NCBI GenBank assembly: GCA_025786725.1
Contig: JAHLTZ010000044.1
Span: forward strand, 90,477 to 154,476
Direction: 5' to 3'
Length of the DNA stretch: 64,000 nucleotides
Source of the DNA: Syncephalis fuscata
Lineage: Eukaryota > Zoopagomycota > Zoopagomycetes > Zoopagales > Piptocephalidaceae
A program made the translations under genes and the position numbers. This document shows, in pieces, positions 37,501-50,682 of this stretch (the stretch's first letter is position 1; each line of letters opens with the position of its first letter). Below the pieces are notes generated by a model. It was not told where the DNA came from and did no database searches. It saw nothing but the letters and a program-made list of their open reading frames with translations.

Positions 37501-39779
37501 AAGGCAGACTATTCTGTCCAACGGCACTTAATGATGCACGCAAGCCGATGGCCATATTCTGATAAGATGATTTATGTGATAATGCTGACGGTGCCATGAC
37601 TGGATGTTGAGGTGGTGATGGCATTTGTATACTGCTATCATCGGTAGTAGGTGTACCAAATGATGATGATGTAGGTGTGATGGCCGGATCAGTCATACGT
37701 CGTGGCATGTCACCGCCTACTCGACAACGATCGTCGTGACTTTGAAAGCGACGATGCATTGTACGTGGTGTTAATGGCGACCCATCACTACCATATTGCA
37801 CATCATGGCCACTATTTTGTATCGAAATGTGAAGACGTGGTGGAGGCGAACGTGGCAATGGACTAGCAAGTGGCACGTCCCCTTCTACCGCCACAGTTGA
37901 CGAGTGAGTTTGGATAAGTGAAAAGCGCAACTGGGCCGAAGAGGCCGTTGATGAGCGTGAGTGAGCCGAATCACGCTGTGACACTTCAGATGCACTGCTA
38001 TTAGCAGCAGCCCGAGGTAATCTTAATGCGGTAGGCGTTGCTACATGTACATCGGCCATAGCATCATTGATAGAAGCAAAGGAGGGCGACGACGAAGGTG
38101 GCAAAGGAAAGTCGTCGGTAAGTCGCTGTAATTCTTCATCAAGATTATTTCTACTATTTACCGACTTTTGTATTTCTGAATGGTGCTATAATAAATGAAT
38201 TAAGTAAATAAAATTAAATAAATGAATGATTAATTAGTTAATTGATTAGATTATCATAATAAAAGCATCAGCATCATTAGTATTAGTTGTTTCATATAAA
38301 TGTAATTAATCACTTACTAGCAAAGCAATGCTTTGTAATTCTTTTGATTGAGCCGCATTGCGTAAAAGTGAGCTGGGTGGCATTGTTGTGGGTGGTGGTG
38401 GTGTTATCATTGGTGGTGATGGCATTTGTGAACGTAATAGCATTTGTTTGTGGGCTGTCTCTTGACACAGCCGGTGTAGTGATGAATGAGCTGCTGTGGC
38501 TTGGGGACCATTGGCGGCTTTTTCGGCCAATGCCACTACATTCCGGCCCTGTTGATTCACAGCCAGTACTGAAGCGCCATGGCGCAATAATACGTGAGTT
38601 ACTTCACGCTTTCCATTGGCAACTGGACGTGGTGACGGTGTACGATGTCGATAAAATGCAATACGTGTATTGGTGGTTAGCATGCTATCATTAATAATTG
38701 TAGGCGGTACCGGAGTAAGAAAAAAAGGAAAGGAAAGAAAACGACGACTCAAGCATTTGATACAAGTATTGTGACTATCCGATCGTCACTACAATCAATA
38801 CTAAAACCATTCCTATTACAATAATGCTGATAATTGTCTTTAAATGGCCAACCCGGCCCCTATCCCATTTTGTATAGGTGGTGTATCCACACGTGTCCTC
38901 TCCTCTCTCTTTTACACACACACATTCTCTCCTTTTATTAATTATGCTTACCTGCATGCATCAGCGCCGTACGACGTTCCATGTCACGGCCGTCCACCGC
39001 AACAGGTTGACCGGCAGTTAATAATAATTCAACTGTGCGTGGCTTGCCCAGAAATGCCGCCAGTCCCAGCGGTGTCATATTCATGGCGGCAACCGTTGGC
39101 GTTTCACGTGTAACGCGGGTCAATTGTGGATGACACAATAAATACTCGCGCACTATTGTGAGATGTGAGGGATGTTCAAGCGACAAATACATCCGATTAG
39201 CCGTGGCATATTCGATAGTATCTTGGCCAAATATTGCACAATGGAGAGCAGACCTAATTCGAAACAAACATTATACAGCACATGGTTAATAACGACCGAA
39301 TTAGCCAAGTCAACGTGTAACAGATAGAAAGGAGAAGCGGGAGACTGTCCCGCTTGAAACAATTGTGTGTTTTGTCTATCACTCCTTCGCCTCCTTCGCC
39401 TCCTTCTACAAGTTAATCACATGTACTTACCGTCCTAGACCGTCAAGCTGGTTAACATCAGCGCCTGCGTCTAGTAGTATTTGTACTACTTCGATATGGC
39501 CAGCTAAAACGGCAATATGAAGTGGATATGCAGTATAAGTATCTACGGTCACGCCGCCGTTAACGCCGCCATTCGTACCCCCATTGCCTAGATGGGAAGG
39601 GTCGGTTGCATTAGCAAATAGCGCGGATGGCGTTCGCTGGCTGGTCCAAGTCGAATCCGGCGTATTTGGATCGTCGTGACCATTATCCAAGCTATTGGCC
39701 GCGGCCTTTGTTTTATCAAAAAGTCTTTGGCGTAATAAAGTGATATTGTTATTGGCTGCGGCCTGCACAGCGACATCAT
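34596..39779 (-). CDS. ankyrin-repeat / coiled-coil protein, about 1515 aa
   Basis: Four exons on the minus strand: 39779-39431, 39253-38952, 38622-38318 and 38185-34596; phases agree. Ankyrin repeats fill about residues 80-290: YPLHIAVLAGHIEVVQILLDAGADVN, SALHCAIFGQDT, TPLGLAAFLGKPRTVELLLTAG, TALMHAVANGKREVTHVLLRHGA. Then comes a long disordered Ser/Pro/Asp region, interrupted by heptad-rich coiled coils (about 700-790, 865-935 and 990-1050) and a helical, basic C-terminus (RLTRLRAEITILEKTVLQ, KEYMTKMRALSELCGQPL). This suggests a scaffold or cytoskeleton-linked protein; I do not know the family. Two single-base losses are assumed: at 39762-39763, where an added G joins the ATG to the ankyrin frame, and at 37107-37113. 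The 329-nt intron 38951-38623 is the longest called here. Confidence 0.82.
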
Positions 39780-42172
39780 AGTGCTGGTGCTAGTGGTGTG
39801 GTGGATGATGATGATGATGATGGATATAAGTGGAGTAGGGCAGTTAAATGAAATATAGCAATAGCAGTACACTTGCACGTCAAAGTGTTGCTCTATACTG
39901 GTTATACGGCAAAGATTGTATATAGATAGTATAATGCTCTAGTGTATGATGCTACTCCTAATGCAACAACACCCCAGCCTGCTTCTTTGTACACGTTAAA
40001 GGAGCAAGATATCAACGAAAATAGTAGAGAAAGAAAAGGTAAGAAAAAAGCAGTTTAAAGAATAAACAAAACCCGCAGACAAACGAACAAACAGACGAGC
40101 AAATGAATGGATAGAGGGACGAGGTAGGTTTTAGATGGGTCGAGGATAGATGGACAAGGTAAGAAACGGCCAAAAATAAAGCTATATCTTATATGAAACG
40201 AATGGATAATGTAAAAAGAAATCGATCCGTGCGGAAATGGCTATTGTCGTACGCAATAATAAAGCACAGGTAAAATTACCGCGCACTATCCTTTGAATGG
40301 CTATGCTTGTACGTCGATGCAAGGATGGTCGCAAAAATGGTAACCGCGTGGCTATCGCTGTTTTTTTCTCGTTATATCAATACTTGTGGCGGTGAATAAG
40401 GCTCAAATAAGCCCAAACCAGTTGAAGGAAAATAGGCGAGCTCAGCGGTGCCTGTGTACCTGTGTGTGTATGTATGTGCAGGCACGTGTACACTCAATAA
40501 ATAGTCCAGGCAATGAATAGAAAGTGTAAGGCGAAACGCACAGCGTAGCACCTATCAGGGAAAAGGAAATCAAAGATATCAATGGTTGCTTGAACGAAGA
40601 AAAATAGATGGGACTATTTACGTGTTACAGCGTAAAGACAAAGGACCAGACAATAGTACACGCAATAAAGAGAAAAGAACAAGGCAGTGAACTACAGCTA
40701 CAGCAGTTTGTGTCAGACTTCTATGTTCATAGGTTAGTGGGTGTCGGCGATTGAATTGCTGATTAATAGATGGAAAAACACGGCAATAATGCCCCAATGC
40801 TATGCCGTCAATAATCAAAAAGAACAAAAAGAGAAAAAGGCCGTGAACTGAACAATAAGACACGTCACGACGATCTTTAAAAGAATAGCAATTAATTATC
40901 ATCAAGGCTAAGGGCAATACAGTGCTCGGCACTTGGCAAAGTCTCGTTATCACTTACAGCAATAGTGGTATTAATAGTTGATAAAACGATAGACACAATG
41001 ATGTGGTGTAGTTATTTAAAGGTGCAGCACCATCAGTAAAGTGATGGAACCAATAGCGAGTGTGTACTGATAGTAGTGGTAGTGGTAGTGGTAGTGGTAG
41101 AAGAACAATAAAGCACAAAGATCAATCAACAATTAAATCGGCTTATGTTTGTTGTTGTTATTGCTAATACAAATAAACAATCAGCAAGTAAAAGTAGCTG
41201 TGTTATTGTGCACAATAGACTGAAATAGAGAAAAACTAAAGAAAAGACTAAATGAAAGAATCAGGCACAAAATAAATAAAAGGAAAGAATAATGTGCTTC
41301 ATGACTATTGCGGCAAGTTACCTTGTAGTTATAGTAATAATAATACGAATTGCTATCATAAACCACCCGTAATGAATACTGGTTAGCAATGGTGTGTATA
41401 TTTTCTAACAGCTGTGCACATTGATGCAGTACGCCATAGAGCCAAGGTGGCTGTCCAACGCACGTGGTTCCATCTGCATCTCTAGATGCCATGCAGCAAT
41501 CTGTAGGATGGCCAGAATATGATTGTGTCTGTTGAAATGCATAAATGATGTATTCTTTATTATTGGCATAGGTGTTTAGGTTAAGTTACGAATTACGCTA
41601 TTTAATTAATAAAAATGCAACAATGGTGTAATACAAATGTTATGCATGAATATAGACTGTGCTATTATTAACTGTTTTATTTATACTCTTTAACGTAAAT
41701 AAATTCAATAGAAGAATTAAGCTATTTAATATTTTATAATAAGAGGATTTACGTAAATGTAAAATAGTTTTATTTTATTTTAATCAAACGAGGATTTGTT
41801 TATTTACACATTAAAGCAGTATAATTTATAAATCATTTATTACAGTAGATCTGAATGGCTATCTGCAATTATTTAACTACTCATTACACGATAAATCTAT
41901 AAGCTATCCACACTGATGTGTATAGTAATGACATTAAATTAATAAAGCTAAATATACTGTTTTACAAGTACAATGATGTAGTGTCAAGTGACTTTGCTAC
42001 CTTCAATACATTCATCACTTTACCATTGATCTATTGGCTACATCTCTTTCTAAATACTGTTGTCAATTAGTAGTTGGTAGTCATATTGCTTCATTCTACG
42101 CTTTAATAAGTTTAATTATTTTATTATAATGTTTAAGCTATTGATAATATGCGCTACTGAACAAGTACTCGG
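39780..42172. other. intergenic region / leader of the ankyrin gene
   Basis: From 39780 to about 41050 the minus strand is pyrimidine-rich with many short T/C runs, matching other leaders here. A (GTAGTG)n-like stretch lies at about 41068-41099. An open minus-strand frame at 41181-41492 begins MASRDADGTTCVGQPP but ends in a Tyr run encoded by simple repeats; I do not call it. The rest is AT-rich. Confidence 0.35.
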
Positions 42173-44452
42173 TTATTGCGATTGACTCTGGCTAATTTTG
42201 CGTAATTTACGGACAAGCCCGGATAGCTTCTTTGCTGCTGCTTCGTTATTGTCCTTTTCTTCTTCCGGGATACTGCGTCGATACATACTATCGTATATAT
42301 TGTTATACTCTTGGCGTAGAATAGCCTCGTGATTCACAATCTCCTTTAAATGAAATTGTAATTTCCAAACATCGGAGCTTTTCTCGTTTAGTGTTACTGC
42401 ATCGTGAGCCAGCTCATCATTAATTAATGATTTAAAATCAATACTAAACTTTGCCAATTGATTGGCTGGCTTCTTAACTATTGTGCCAAATGGCGTTGTA
42501 TTATAGTCAATCAAGAATGGATTGGCTCCCATAGCATTTGAGAATTTTATCGGCTGATCGGTAGCTGGTGATGACGATGTTTCATCCACTGTTTCTACAA
42601 ATACTTCCAACAGCGACTCACGCCGTCTTGCATTAAATACTAAGCGTAGTGTCTACGTTAAATAGCAGATGAATAAGCTCTTGTATTCTATATAAATTAC
42701 AACAAATGTTTTACCTTATCGGGGAATTTTTGTGTGGCTGCTTGAAATAGTCTAGACAGCACTTTAACACAAAGACTAAACACTTGATCGCCGGTTCGTG
42801 TATTGCCAAATAGCCGTTCATCCATCTCTTTCATTGAGATGTATTGGAATCCATACATACGGAAGGTGTTGTGATAGGCCACAAATATACCATCCATATT
42901 GCCAATACGTACTTGAAAGCTACGTTTAATTCATTAATATTGGATAGGACCAAATAAGCTATTACTTACTTGTATTTAAGCATGGGTGCTCGAACCATAT
43001 CGTAATATTCGCGCTCAAATGATTCATACAAACCAGCTAGTTGTCGAATACGATATCCTTCGTATTCCTATATTATGATTATGACAACATTGTTAGTCAC
43101 GCGATTAATTAAATATTTTGTTATTATCTACCGTATAATTTTCATAATCCATACGAATTGCCACTACAGCCCGTGTTTTTAAATCAAATGTCTTTTTGGG
43201 CAAAGACTCATCATAGCAATCCAGCTGTGACCGAAGTATAAAGTCTTCCATCTAATGACATCAATGAATGCATTAGCTTAACAGCTTATTGATACGTGTT
43301 GTTATTATTACTTTTGCATAGTTATAACTCAGTGGTTCAACAATTTCATTTGAATTCGATCCATTGGTAATTGAATATTTAGCATAATCCTCCGGGGTAT
43401 GTGTAAGAAATCGCTCCAATGAGTGTCCCTATCACATCGTTAATAATTGCTTTAGATAATGTCATATCGTAATAACTTACAAGACTCGTCAGTATAGTTT
43501 CCTTTTTAAATGCATCATCAGAGTCCAAAGCATGAACACCATCTTTCCATTTCAACATAATTGACATGGGTGCTGTAGTTAGTCTAGTAAAGTTTCTAGG
43601 CTATTTATGCTTAATAATAAATCATGAATGTAGTAACTAACTTACTTCATCAGCAAAATCCTTTGATAAATCTGACATTTGTGCCTGTTTCCATTGCGAG
43701 ATTACAAAATAGATTTGAGATAGGGCACTAGTCATTGAAGAAGTAGATGCTACGAATCTCTTTTTATGGTCAAGTGCTAGTTGTCGTAATGTCTATTAAC
43801 GTATATTATTATCCATCTATGGTTAGACAATCGTTCACTTACCGTGTCACTTGATGGTTTTATAAACGGATTAATCATATTATAGTTGAAATCAGATTGA
43901 GGTGGAATAGATTCTAGAAATTGGCTATAATTATATAAACTTGTTTTGGGATCTTGTAAAAAGCAGACACCTTTTCTGAAGGAGAGCTGTTAAACAGTGT
44001 AAGTGTATATTTATAGTTACCACTTACTTGGACAATACACCTTCAAGTCCATGGGCCAGACGTGGTATTTCATGCTTGTTTAATGGTGTTACCGCTAATC
44101 AATAATCAGTATTAATTAATATTACATTAAACTACTTACGACGATAAGTATATGGTAAAGCCGATATTAGTTCAATTCGCTCAATACCTTGCGCATCTCT
44201 TGATTGAGACGTCGAATATGCCGCTATATTGTCATTGTCATTATTGTCATTTTCAATGGCGCGCCGTTTTTCTATTTGCTCAACAAATTGTGGCTTTTTC
44301 AGTTGTGGTATTGACTCTTCAATTAGATAGCTATTATTGCTGTGGTTGTTGGCACGCCGACTTTCTATTCGTTGGCGTAGATTACCAAACCAAGCGCGCT
44401 GTTGACATGTCTTTCCCGTAAAGGGGCGGCAGGTGCGAAGTGCTGTATACAT
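42173..44452 (-). CDS. PET127: Pet127-like mitochondrial protein
   Basis: Ten exons on the minus strand: 44452-44140, 44094-44028, 43975-43843, 43792-43646, 43600-43481, 43428-43312, 43251-43132, 43067-42970, 42919-42715 and 42652-42173; 599 aa with every phase correct and no frameshift. The core is the PET127 domain: EIPRLAHGLEGVLSK, QDPKTSLYNYSQFLE, ILRSQLDCYDE.LPKKTFDLKTRAVVAIRMD, YDMVRAPMLKYNFQVRIGNMDGIFVAYHNT and PDKTLRLVFNARRRE. Yeast Pet127 is a membrane-associated mitochondrial protein that stimulates RNA turnover and 5' processing; the family is related to restriction-type nucleases. The first 30 residues are rich in Arg/Gln/Thr with no acidic residue, as expected for mitochondrial targeting. 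The gene is divergent from topoisomerase II. Confidence 0.92.
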
Positions 44453-45314
44453 TGTCTACAAGCAGTCTACCGCTGGTTACCACGCCAATATAAAGTTAAA
44501 CGTCGTGATCGTCAATGGTAGGAAAGCTGTGTAAAAAATATTGAAAAAAGATAAAAAAAATAAGCGGCGATATTAGTTACTGGTGTTTGTGTAATTCCAT
44601 TGCTTGCTTCTATTGTATGGAGTTTAAAACCTTTTAGTATGTGAATAGCATTTAATATACCAAAGTAAGACTAGTAGAATAGAATAAGCATAGTTTTTTT
44701 CAATAGATAGACTAACTATTGCATTGCTGTAATAACAATTATTTGTAAAAATGATATATAAAGAATGTATTATTTACAATAGATTATTAATAAATAGCTT
44801 TTATATAATATATCATTAATTAATAGTAATAGTAGGATATTGATTATAGTAATCATATATATAGATATATATACTATGTATACTAATATGCTACTTGTTA
44901 CTAATGACTATACAGCAATCAAGAATATGTATGTGTTTATGTACATTCAATTTCTTGACTGTGTTCGATATACACGTATTAAATATAAACCACGGTGTTT
45001 CTTATTGTAATAAAGAACAGTTTCAATTACCAATAACTTTATAATATAATTATACAGAATCGATATCCATACTAATATGAATGGAAATACGTAAAATGAC
45101 TCAGACGTGATTATTCGTGAGCTGCTTTGTATCAATAAAAACACGCCCGCGTTTTTTATTTGTTGCTGTCCTTTTTACTATTGCTATTGTCGTGTTCTCA
45201 GCTTACACAAGCACACTTATCGTGTCTTCATACAATTTACTATTGAATGCTTACTAAACACGCTACGCCTACTATTTCTACTCTAGCTTATTAAATATAG
45301 GCCTCTATTGAACA
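44453..45314. promoter_or_regulatory. divergent promoter region PET127 / TOP2
   Basis: The 862-bp gap is AT-rich. It contains acacgcccgcgttttt at 45140-45155, whose minus strand has the ACGCG core of MBF (MluI cell-cycle box) sites; TOP2 genes are often S/G2-regulated in fungi, so this is suggestive only. No gene is present. Confidence 0.35.
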
Positions 45315-48300
45315 ATGACACAAGATTCTGACTTCGACATGGATGTTTCTGATTATGCAGGCTCAGACGATGATTTCACTGCTGGATCGTCGAGCAAGGT
45401 ACGTAATAGCGTGTCATTTGAATAACTGGCCAATACTCGTTCATAGCCTGCAGCCAAGAAAGCCAAGACCACGGCCAAGAAAGCGACGACGACCAAGAAA
45501 GCCGCTAATGCTGCACCACGTCCACGGGCCAAACCAGGACCGAAAGGTAAAAAAGACGCTACGCAAAACGGTGACCACGACGACGAAGCGCCAGAACGGT
45601 CAAATACACCACTTGGTGCCAGTACTTCAACCAACAATGGCACTGATGGTCGTGCTATTGAAGATATATATCAAAAGAAGACACAGCTAGAACATATTCT
45701 ACTTCGACCAGATACGTATATCGGTGCGATAGAAACCATTCAACAGCAGCTTTGGGTATTTGATTCCACCACCAATACTATGGTTCAGCGTAACCTTAGT
45801 ATTGTGCCTGGTTTCTATAAAATTGTTGATGAAATTCTAGTCAATGCTGCTGATAACAAGGTAATGGAAGCGTTAATAAAACATTATAGACTTGGTATTA
45901 ACGATGGTCTGTATAGATCCGTGATCCTAATATGGATACTATCAAAGTGACTATTAGTCGAGAAGACAACGAGATATCTGTTTATAACAATGGACACGGT
46001 ATTCCAATTGAAATGCATAAAGAAGAGAAGGTCTATGTGCCCGAGCTGATCTTTGGTCATTTATTGACATCGAGCAATTACAACGACGACCAAAAGAAAG
46101 TAACTGGTGGTCGGAATGGTTATGGTGCCAAGTTATGTAATATCTTTAGTACGCAGTTCATAGTAGAGACAGCCGATAAAGTGAACAAGTACAAACAGCA
46201 ATTCAACAATAACATGAGTCAGATTGGCAAGCCACGTATCAGTGCCAATCCGCGTAAAGAAGAATATACGAAGATTACATTTAAGCCAGATCTGGCCAAG
46301 TTTGGCATGGAAGCAATTGATGATGACATTGAAGCATTGCTTAAAAAGCGTGTTTATGACATGGCAGGAACAGTGGCTGATGTTAAAGTATTTCTTAATG
46401 GAGAAAGAATTAAGATTAAGAACTTTAAGCAATACGTTGAACTGTACACAAATACTGGCAATGCTGAAACAAAGCCAACCATTATCCATCAAATTGTAAA
46501 TCAACGATGGGAGGTTGCCTTTACCGTTAGCGATGGTCAATTCCAACAAGTAAGTAGATGAACAAGATTGATAGGCCATCATAATGATAGTAATAATAAC
46601 CTGTACGTGGTCTAGGTAAGCTTTGTTAATGGTATTTCAACGGCCAAAGGTGGCACCCATGTCAATTATGTAGCCGATCAAATTGTCAATAAACTAGTCG
46701 ATGCCGTAAAGAAGAAGAATAAAGCAGCACCGGTCAAGCCATTCCAAGTAAAGAGTCACATGTGGGTTTTTGTCAATTGTTTAATTGAAAATCCAGCATT
46801 CGATTCTCAAACCAAAGAGAATATGACGCTACGAGCAAGTGCATTTGGATCAAAGTGTGATATGCCCGAAGACTTTATTAAAAAGAGTAAGTATTAATTA
46901 GTGGTATTTAATCCACTCATACTAATAGCCATATTGATATTGATTAGTAATGAAATCCGGTGTTGTTGAGAATGTTTTAAGTTGGGCCAAATTTAAACAA
47001 GACCAGCAGTTGAAGAAGACCGATGGACATAAAAGATCACGTATTTCAGGCATTGTTAAACTGGAAGATGCCAATAATGCCGGTTCACGTAACGGTCATC
47101 GGTGCACACTTATTCTAACTGAAGGAGATTCTGCCAAAGCATTGGCCGTATCTGGCCTAAGTGTTATCGGACGTGATAACTTTGGTGTGTTCCCGTTAAG
47201 AGGAAAGCTGTTAAATGTACGAGATGCAGCCCATACACAAATCATGAATAATGTTGAAATCAATCAAGTAAACAAATTCTTGGTCTACAACACGGAAAAG
47301 CGTATGAATCGACAGAAACACTACGTTACGGCCATTTAATGATTATGACAGATCAGGATCATGATGGATCTCATATTAAAGGGTTAATTATTAACTTTTT
47401 TGATCACTTCTTCCCGTCACTATTGCGTCTACCGGGATTCTTGATTGAGTTTATTACACCTATTGTAAAGGTCGGTGGTAGTTTGTATTTGTATTTATTG
47501 TAAATACTAATGAATGTAAGTGTATCTATAGGCTACTAGAGGAAAACGAGAAATGTCATTCTTTACTATTCCTGAATATGAATCATGGAAAGAGGAAAAT
47601 GACAATGGTAAAGGCTGGACAATTAAATACTACAAAGTACGTCAATCCATAATGTAGCATATTGCATATTACTTATAACATATATATTATTATTATTACT
47701 ATTATTAAATAGGGTCTGGGTACAAGTACTTCCTTGGATGCAAAGAAATACTTCTCTAATATGAATATTCATCGTAAACCGTTTAAAGTAATGGATGAAG
47801 AGGAGAGACCGCTTATTGACATGGCATTTAATAAAAAGAAGGCCGATGACCGTAAAGAGTGGCTGCGTAACTTTAAACCTGGCACATATATGGATCATAA
47901 CGTTGAAGAGATCCCTATTGCCGACTTTATTAATAAGGAGCTGGTACTATTTAGTATGGCCGACAATGCTCGTTCTATTCCATCAATGATGGATGGTCTT
48001 AAACCCGGTCAGCGTAAAGTGTTGTATGCATGCTTTAAACGCAAACTTAAGAACGAAATCAAAGTGGCCCAATTAATTGGTTATGTATCAGAGAATACTG
48101 CCTATCATCATGGTGAACAGAGTTTAACGTCCACTATTATCGGTATGGCCCAGAACTTTGTCGGTAGTAACAACTGTAACTTGTTGGCTCCTATCGGTCA
48201 ATTCGGTACTCGTTTGCAAGGTGGTAAAGATGCGGCCAGTGCTCGTTACATCTATACTTCATTGCAAAATATTGCACGCACTCTATTCCATGCCGCCGAT

Positions 48301-50607
48301 GATCAACTATTGAACTATCTAAACGATGACGGTCAAATGATTGAACCTGAATGGTAAGTAGTTATCTATTAGGTTTACTGGTATATTAATATATATATAT
48401 ATATATATTATGTGTGTGTAGGTATATACCAGTGTTACCACTTGTATTGGTTAATGGATCAGAGGGTATTGGTACAGGTAAATGAACTATATAATACTCT
48501 ACAGTATACTATATTAATATATTATAAATAGGATGGAGTTCATATGTACCGAACTATAATCCAAAGGATATTGTCGACAATCTATTCCGAATGATGGATG
48601 GACAAGAAATGGAACCAATGCATCCATGGTATCATGGATTCGAGGTAATTGCTATTAATTAATATAAATAGATAGATAGATAGATACTTTATACTTATAG
48701 GGAACTATTGAACGCGTTGAAGATAAATACAAGGTTACGGGCAAGATTGAGAAGATTGATGATAACACGTTGGAGATTACTGAATTACCTATTCGTACTT
48801 GGACACAAAGTTATAAAGAACAATTAGAAAGTTGGTTAACAGGAACTGATAAATCACCGGCCTTTATTAAAGTAAGAAATTAACACAATATAGTATAATA
48901 TGTTAATTTATGTGGCTAATACAATTAATGAATAGGATTATAAAGAATACCATACGGATACTAAAGTGCATTTTATTATTAAATTAACCGATGAGAATAT
49001 GAGAAAGGCCGAAGCAGAAGGATTAGAGAAACGATTCAAGATATTCACGCCTATATCGACTACCAATATGGTCTGTTTTGATAGTGAAAACCGTATTAAG
49101 CGTTATAATAGCCCAGAAGAAATTCTACAAGAGTTTTATAATATACGTCTTGTCTATTATCAACGACGCAAGGTATGTCTATCATATTTATATTTATATT
49201 TATATCCATATCTATATCTATATCTACAATAGTTACTAATTACATCGTGTATAATATGTAATATAGGAATGGTTAACTAATCAATTGACCAATGAATGGA
49301 CCAAATTAGATAATCGTGTACGATTTATTCTTGAAATCATTCAAGGAAAATTAATTGTTCAAAATCGTAAACGAAATGTTATTTTGGATGATTTACGCAA
49401 ACGTGGATATACGGCATTTCCTAAACACGTGGAAGCAAAAATGGCAGGAACGACTGACGCTGGTAACAGTGACAATGACGATGATGATGACAACAACAGT
49501 GGCAGTGGCAAGGACCATGGCTATGACTATCTACTTTCTATGGCCATTTGGACGTTGACTGAAGAAAAGGTTGAAAAGTTGAAGAAGGATTTGGCAGAGA
49601 AGCAACGAGAACTAGACCTGCTATTAAAGAAAGATACTAAAGCTATTTGGCGTGAAGATCTTGATGGCTTCTTGGCTGAATGGGAGGTGAGTAATCATGG
49701 AGGACTATAATAGACCAGGGGCTATAGACTAATTATACTATTTATAGTCATTTATAGGCAGTTATGCCAGTGATAATAAACAAACAGTAAAGCCCAAGGC
49801 TTGGAATAAAGGAAAACGTTCTGCTCGAAAGGATTCCGACGATGATGATGATTATGCTGCAAAACAAGGTAATTGACACCAATATTAATAGTATAAATAC
49901 TAATATACTATTTAGTAAAACGTAAACCTGCAGCACCTAGAAAGAAAGAAGCTACAGCCACCGCAACCACCTCGGCAACATCATCTACCGCCAAATTACA
50001 GCAAACATTAAGTAAGTAGATATCTAGTAGGATTAATAATTATATTTATCTAACTATATTTTGACAGCCGATACATTTAAACCAGTAGCAGTGGAAAAGA
50101 CGGCCAACAAGACCGCGTCTGTTATACAAGGTAATTAAAGTGTAATTAATTAATTTATATTAATTAACAATAATATTTACAGAAGTAGATGAAAATAGTT
50201 TATCATTAAACGAGCGTCTAGATCGCTTATTGGCTAAAAAGAAGCAAGAAGCAGCAGCAGCAGGTCCATCAACTAGTGTTGGTAAGTAACAACCATATGT
50301 ATATATTAATATATAGTATTAATATGTTAACATTTAATATTTAATAGCAAAACCGGTAAAGAAATCCATTAATAAGCCAAAATCTAAAACACCCGTACAA
50401 GAAGCGATAACAACATTATCGGCATCTGACTCTGATGCATCACCACTTCCTGTGGCCAGACGAGCAGCACGTCAAACACGTAAAATACAAGCTTATATGG
50501 AAATCGATGACGATGACGATGACGATGTTGATACGGCCAACACAACTATACAATCTGCAGTGACGGACGATGTGTTTATGGCTAGTGATAATGACAGTGA
50601 ATTCTAA
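45315..50607 (+). CDS. TOP2: DNA topoisomerase II
   Basis: Seventeen exons: 45315-45398, 45447-45860, 45917-46549, 46616-46886, 46948-47470, 47532-47636, 47713-48353, 48422-48477, 48532-48644, 48701-48871, 48936-49172, 49267-49686, 49758-49868, 49916-50011, 50068-50130, 50183-50281 and 50348-50607; about 1432 aa. The enzyme passes one DNA duplex through another using ATP. ATPase motifs: QLEHILLRPDTYIGAIE, DEILVNAADNK, YNNGHGIP, GGRNGYGAKLCNIFS. TOPRIM: LTEGDSAKALA and MTDQDHDGSHIKG. Winged helix: APIGQFGTRLQGGKDAASARYIYT with the catalytic Tyr (about residue 856). The C-terminal tail is charged and Ser-rich, ending in acidic repeats. Single-base losses at 47270-47272 and just before 49758 break the frame; restoring them gives QVKQILGLQHGKAYES and GSYASDNKQTVK. 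Confidence 0.96.
48388..48420. repeat. (TA)n / (TG)n microsatellite inside a TOP2 intron
   Basis: The intron 48354-48421 is largely made of a (TA)n run followed by tgtgtgtg before the TAG acceptor, so intron length is likely variable. A GATA run also occurs in the intron at 48671-48686. Confidence 0.8.
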
Positions 50608-50682
50608 TTAAAGGGGATTGATAACAATTTAATTATTTTGTTTCTATTTGTCTATTCATTCTACTTTCCTGTTTTGTTTAAC

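Noticed and set aside
41181-41492. Minus-strand frame beginning MASRDADGTTCVGQPP
   Set aside because: It starts without a supported upstream exon, its end is a Tyr run from simple repeats, and it lies in the long leader of the ankyrin gene. No family is recognised.
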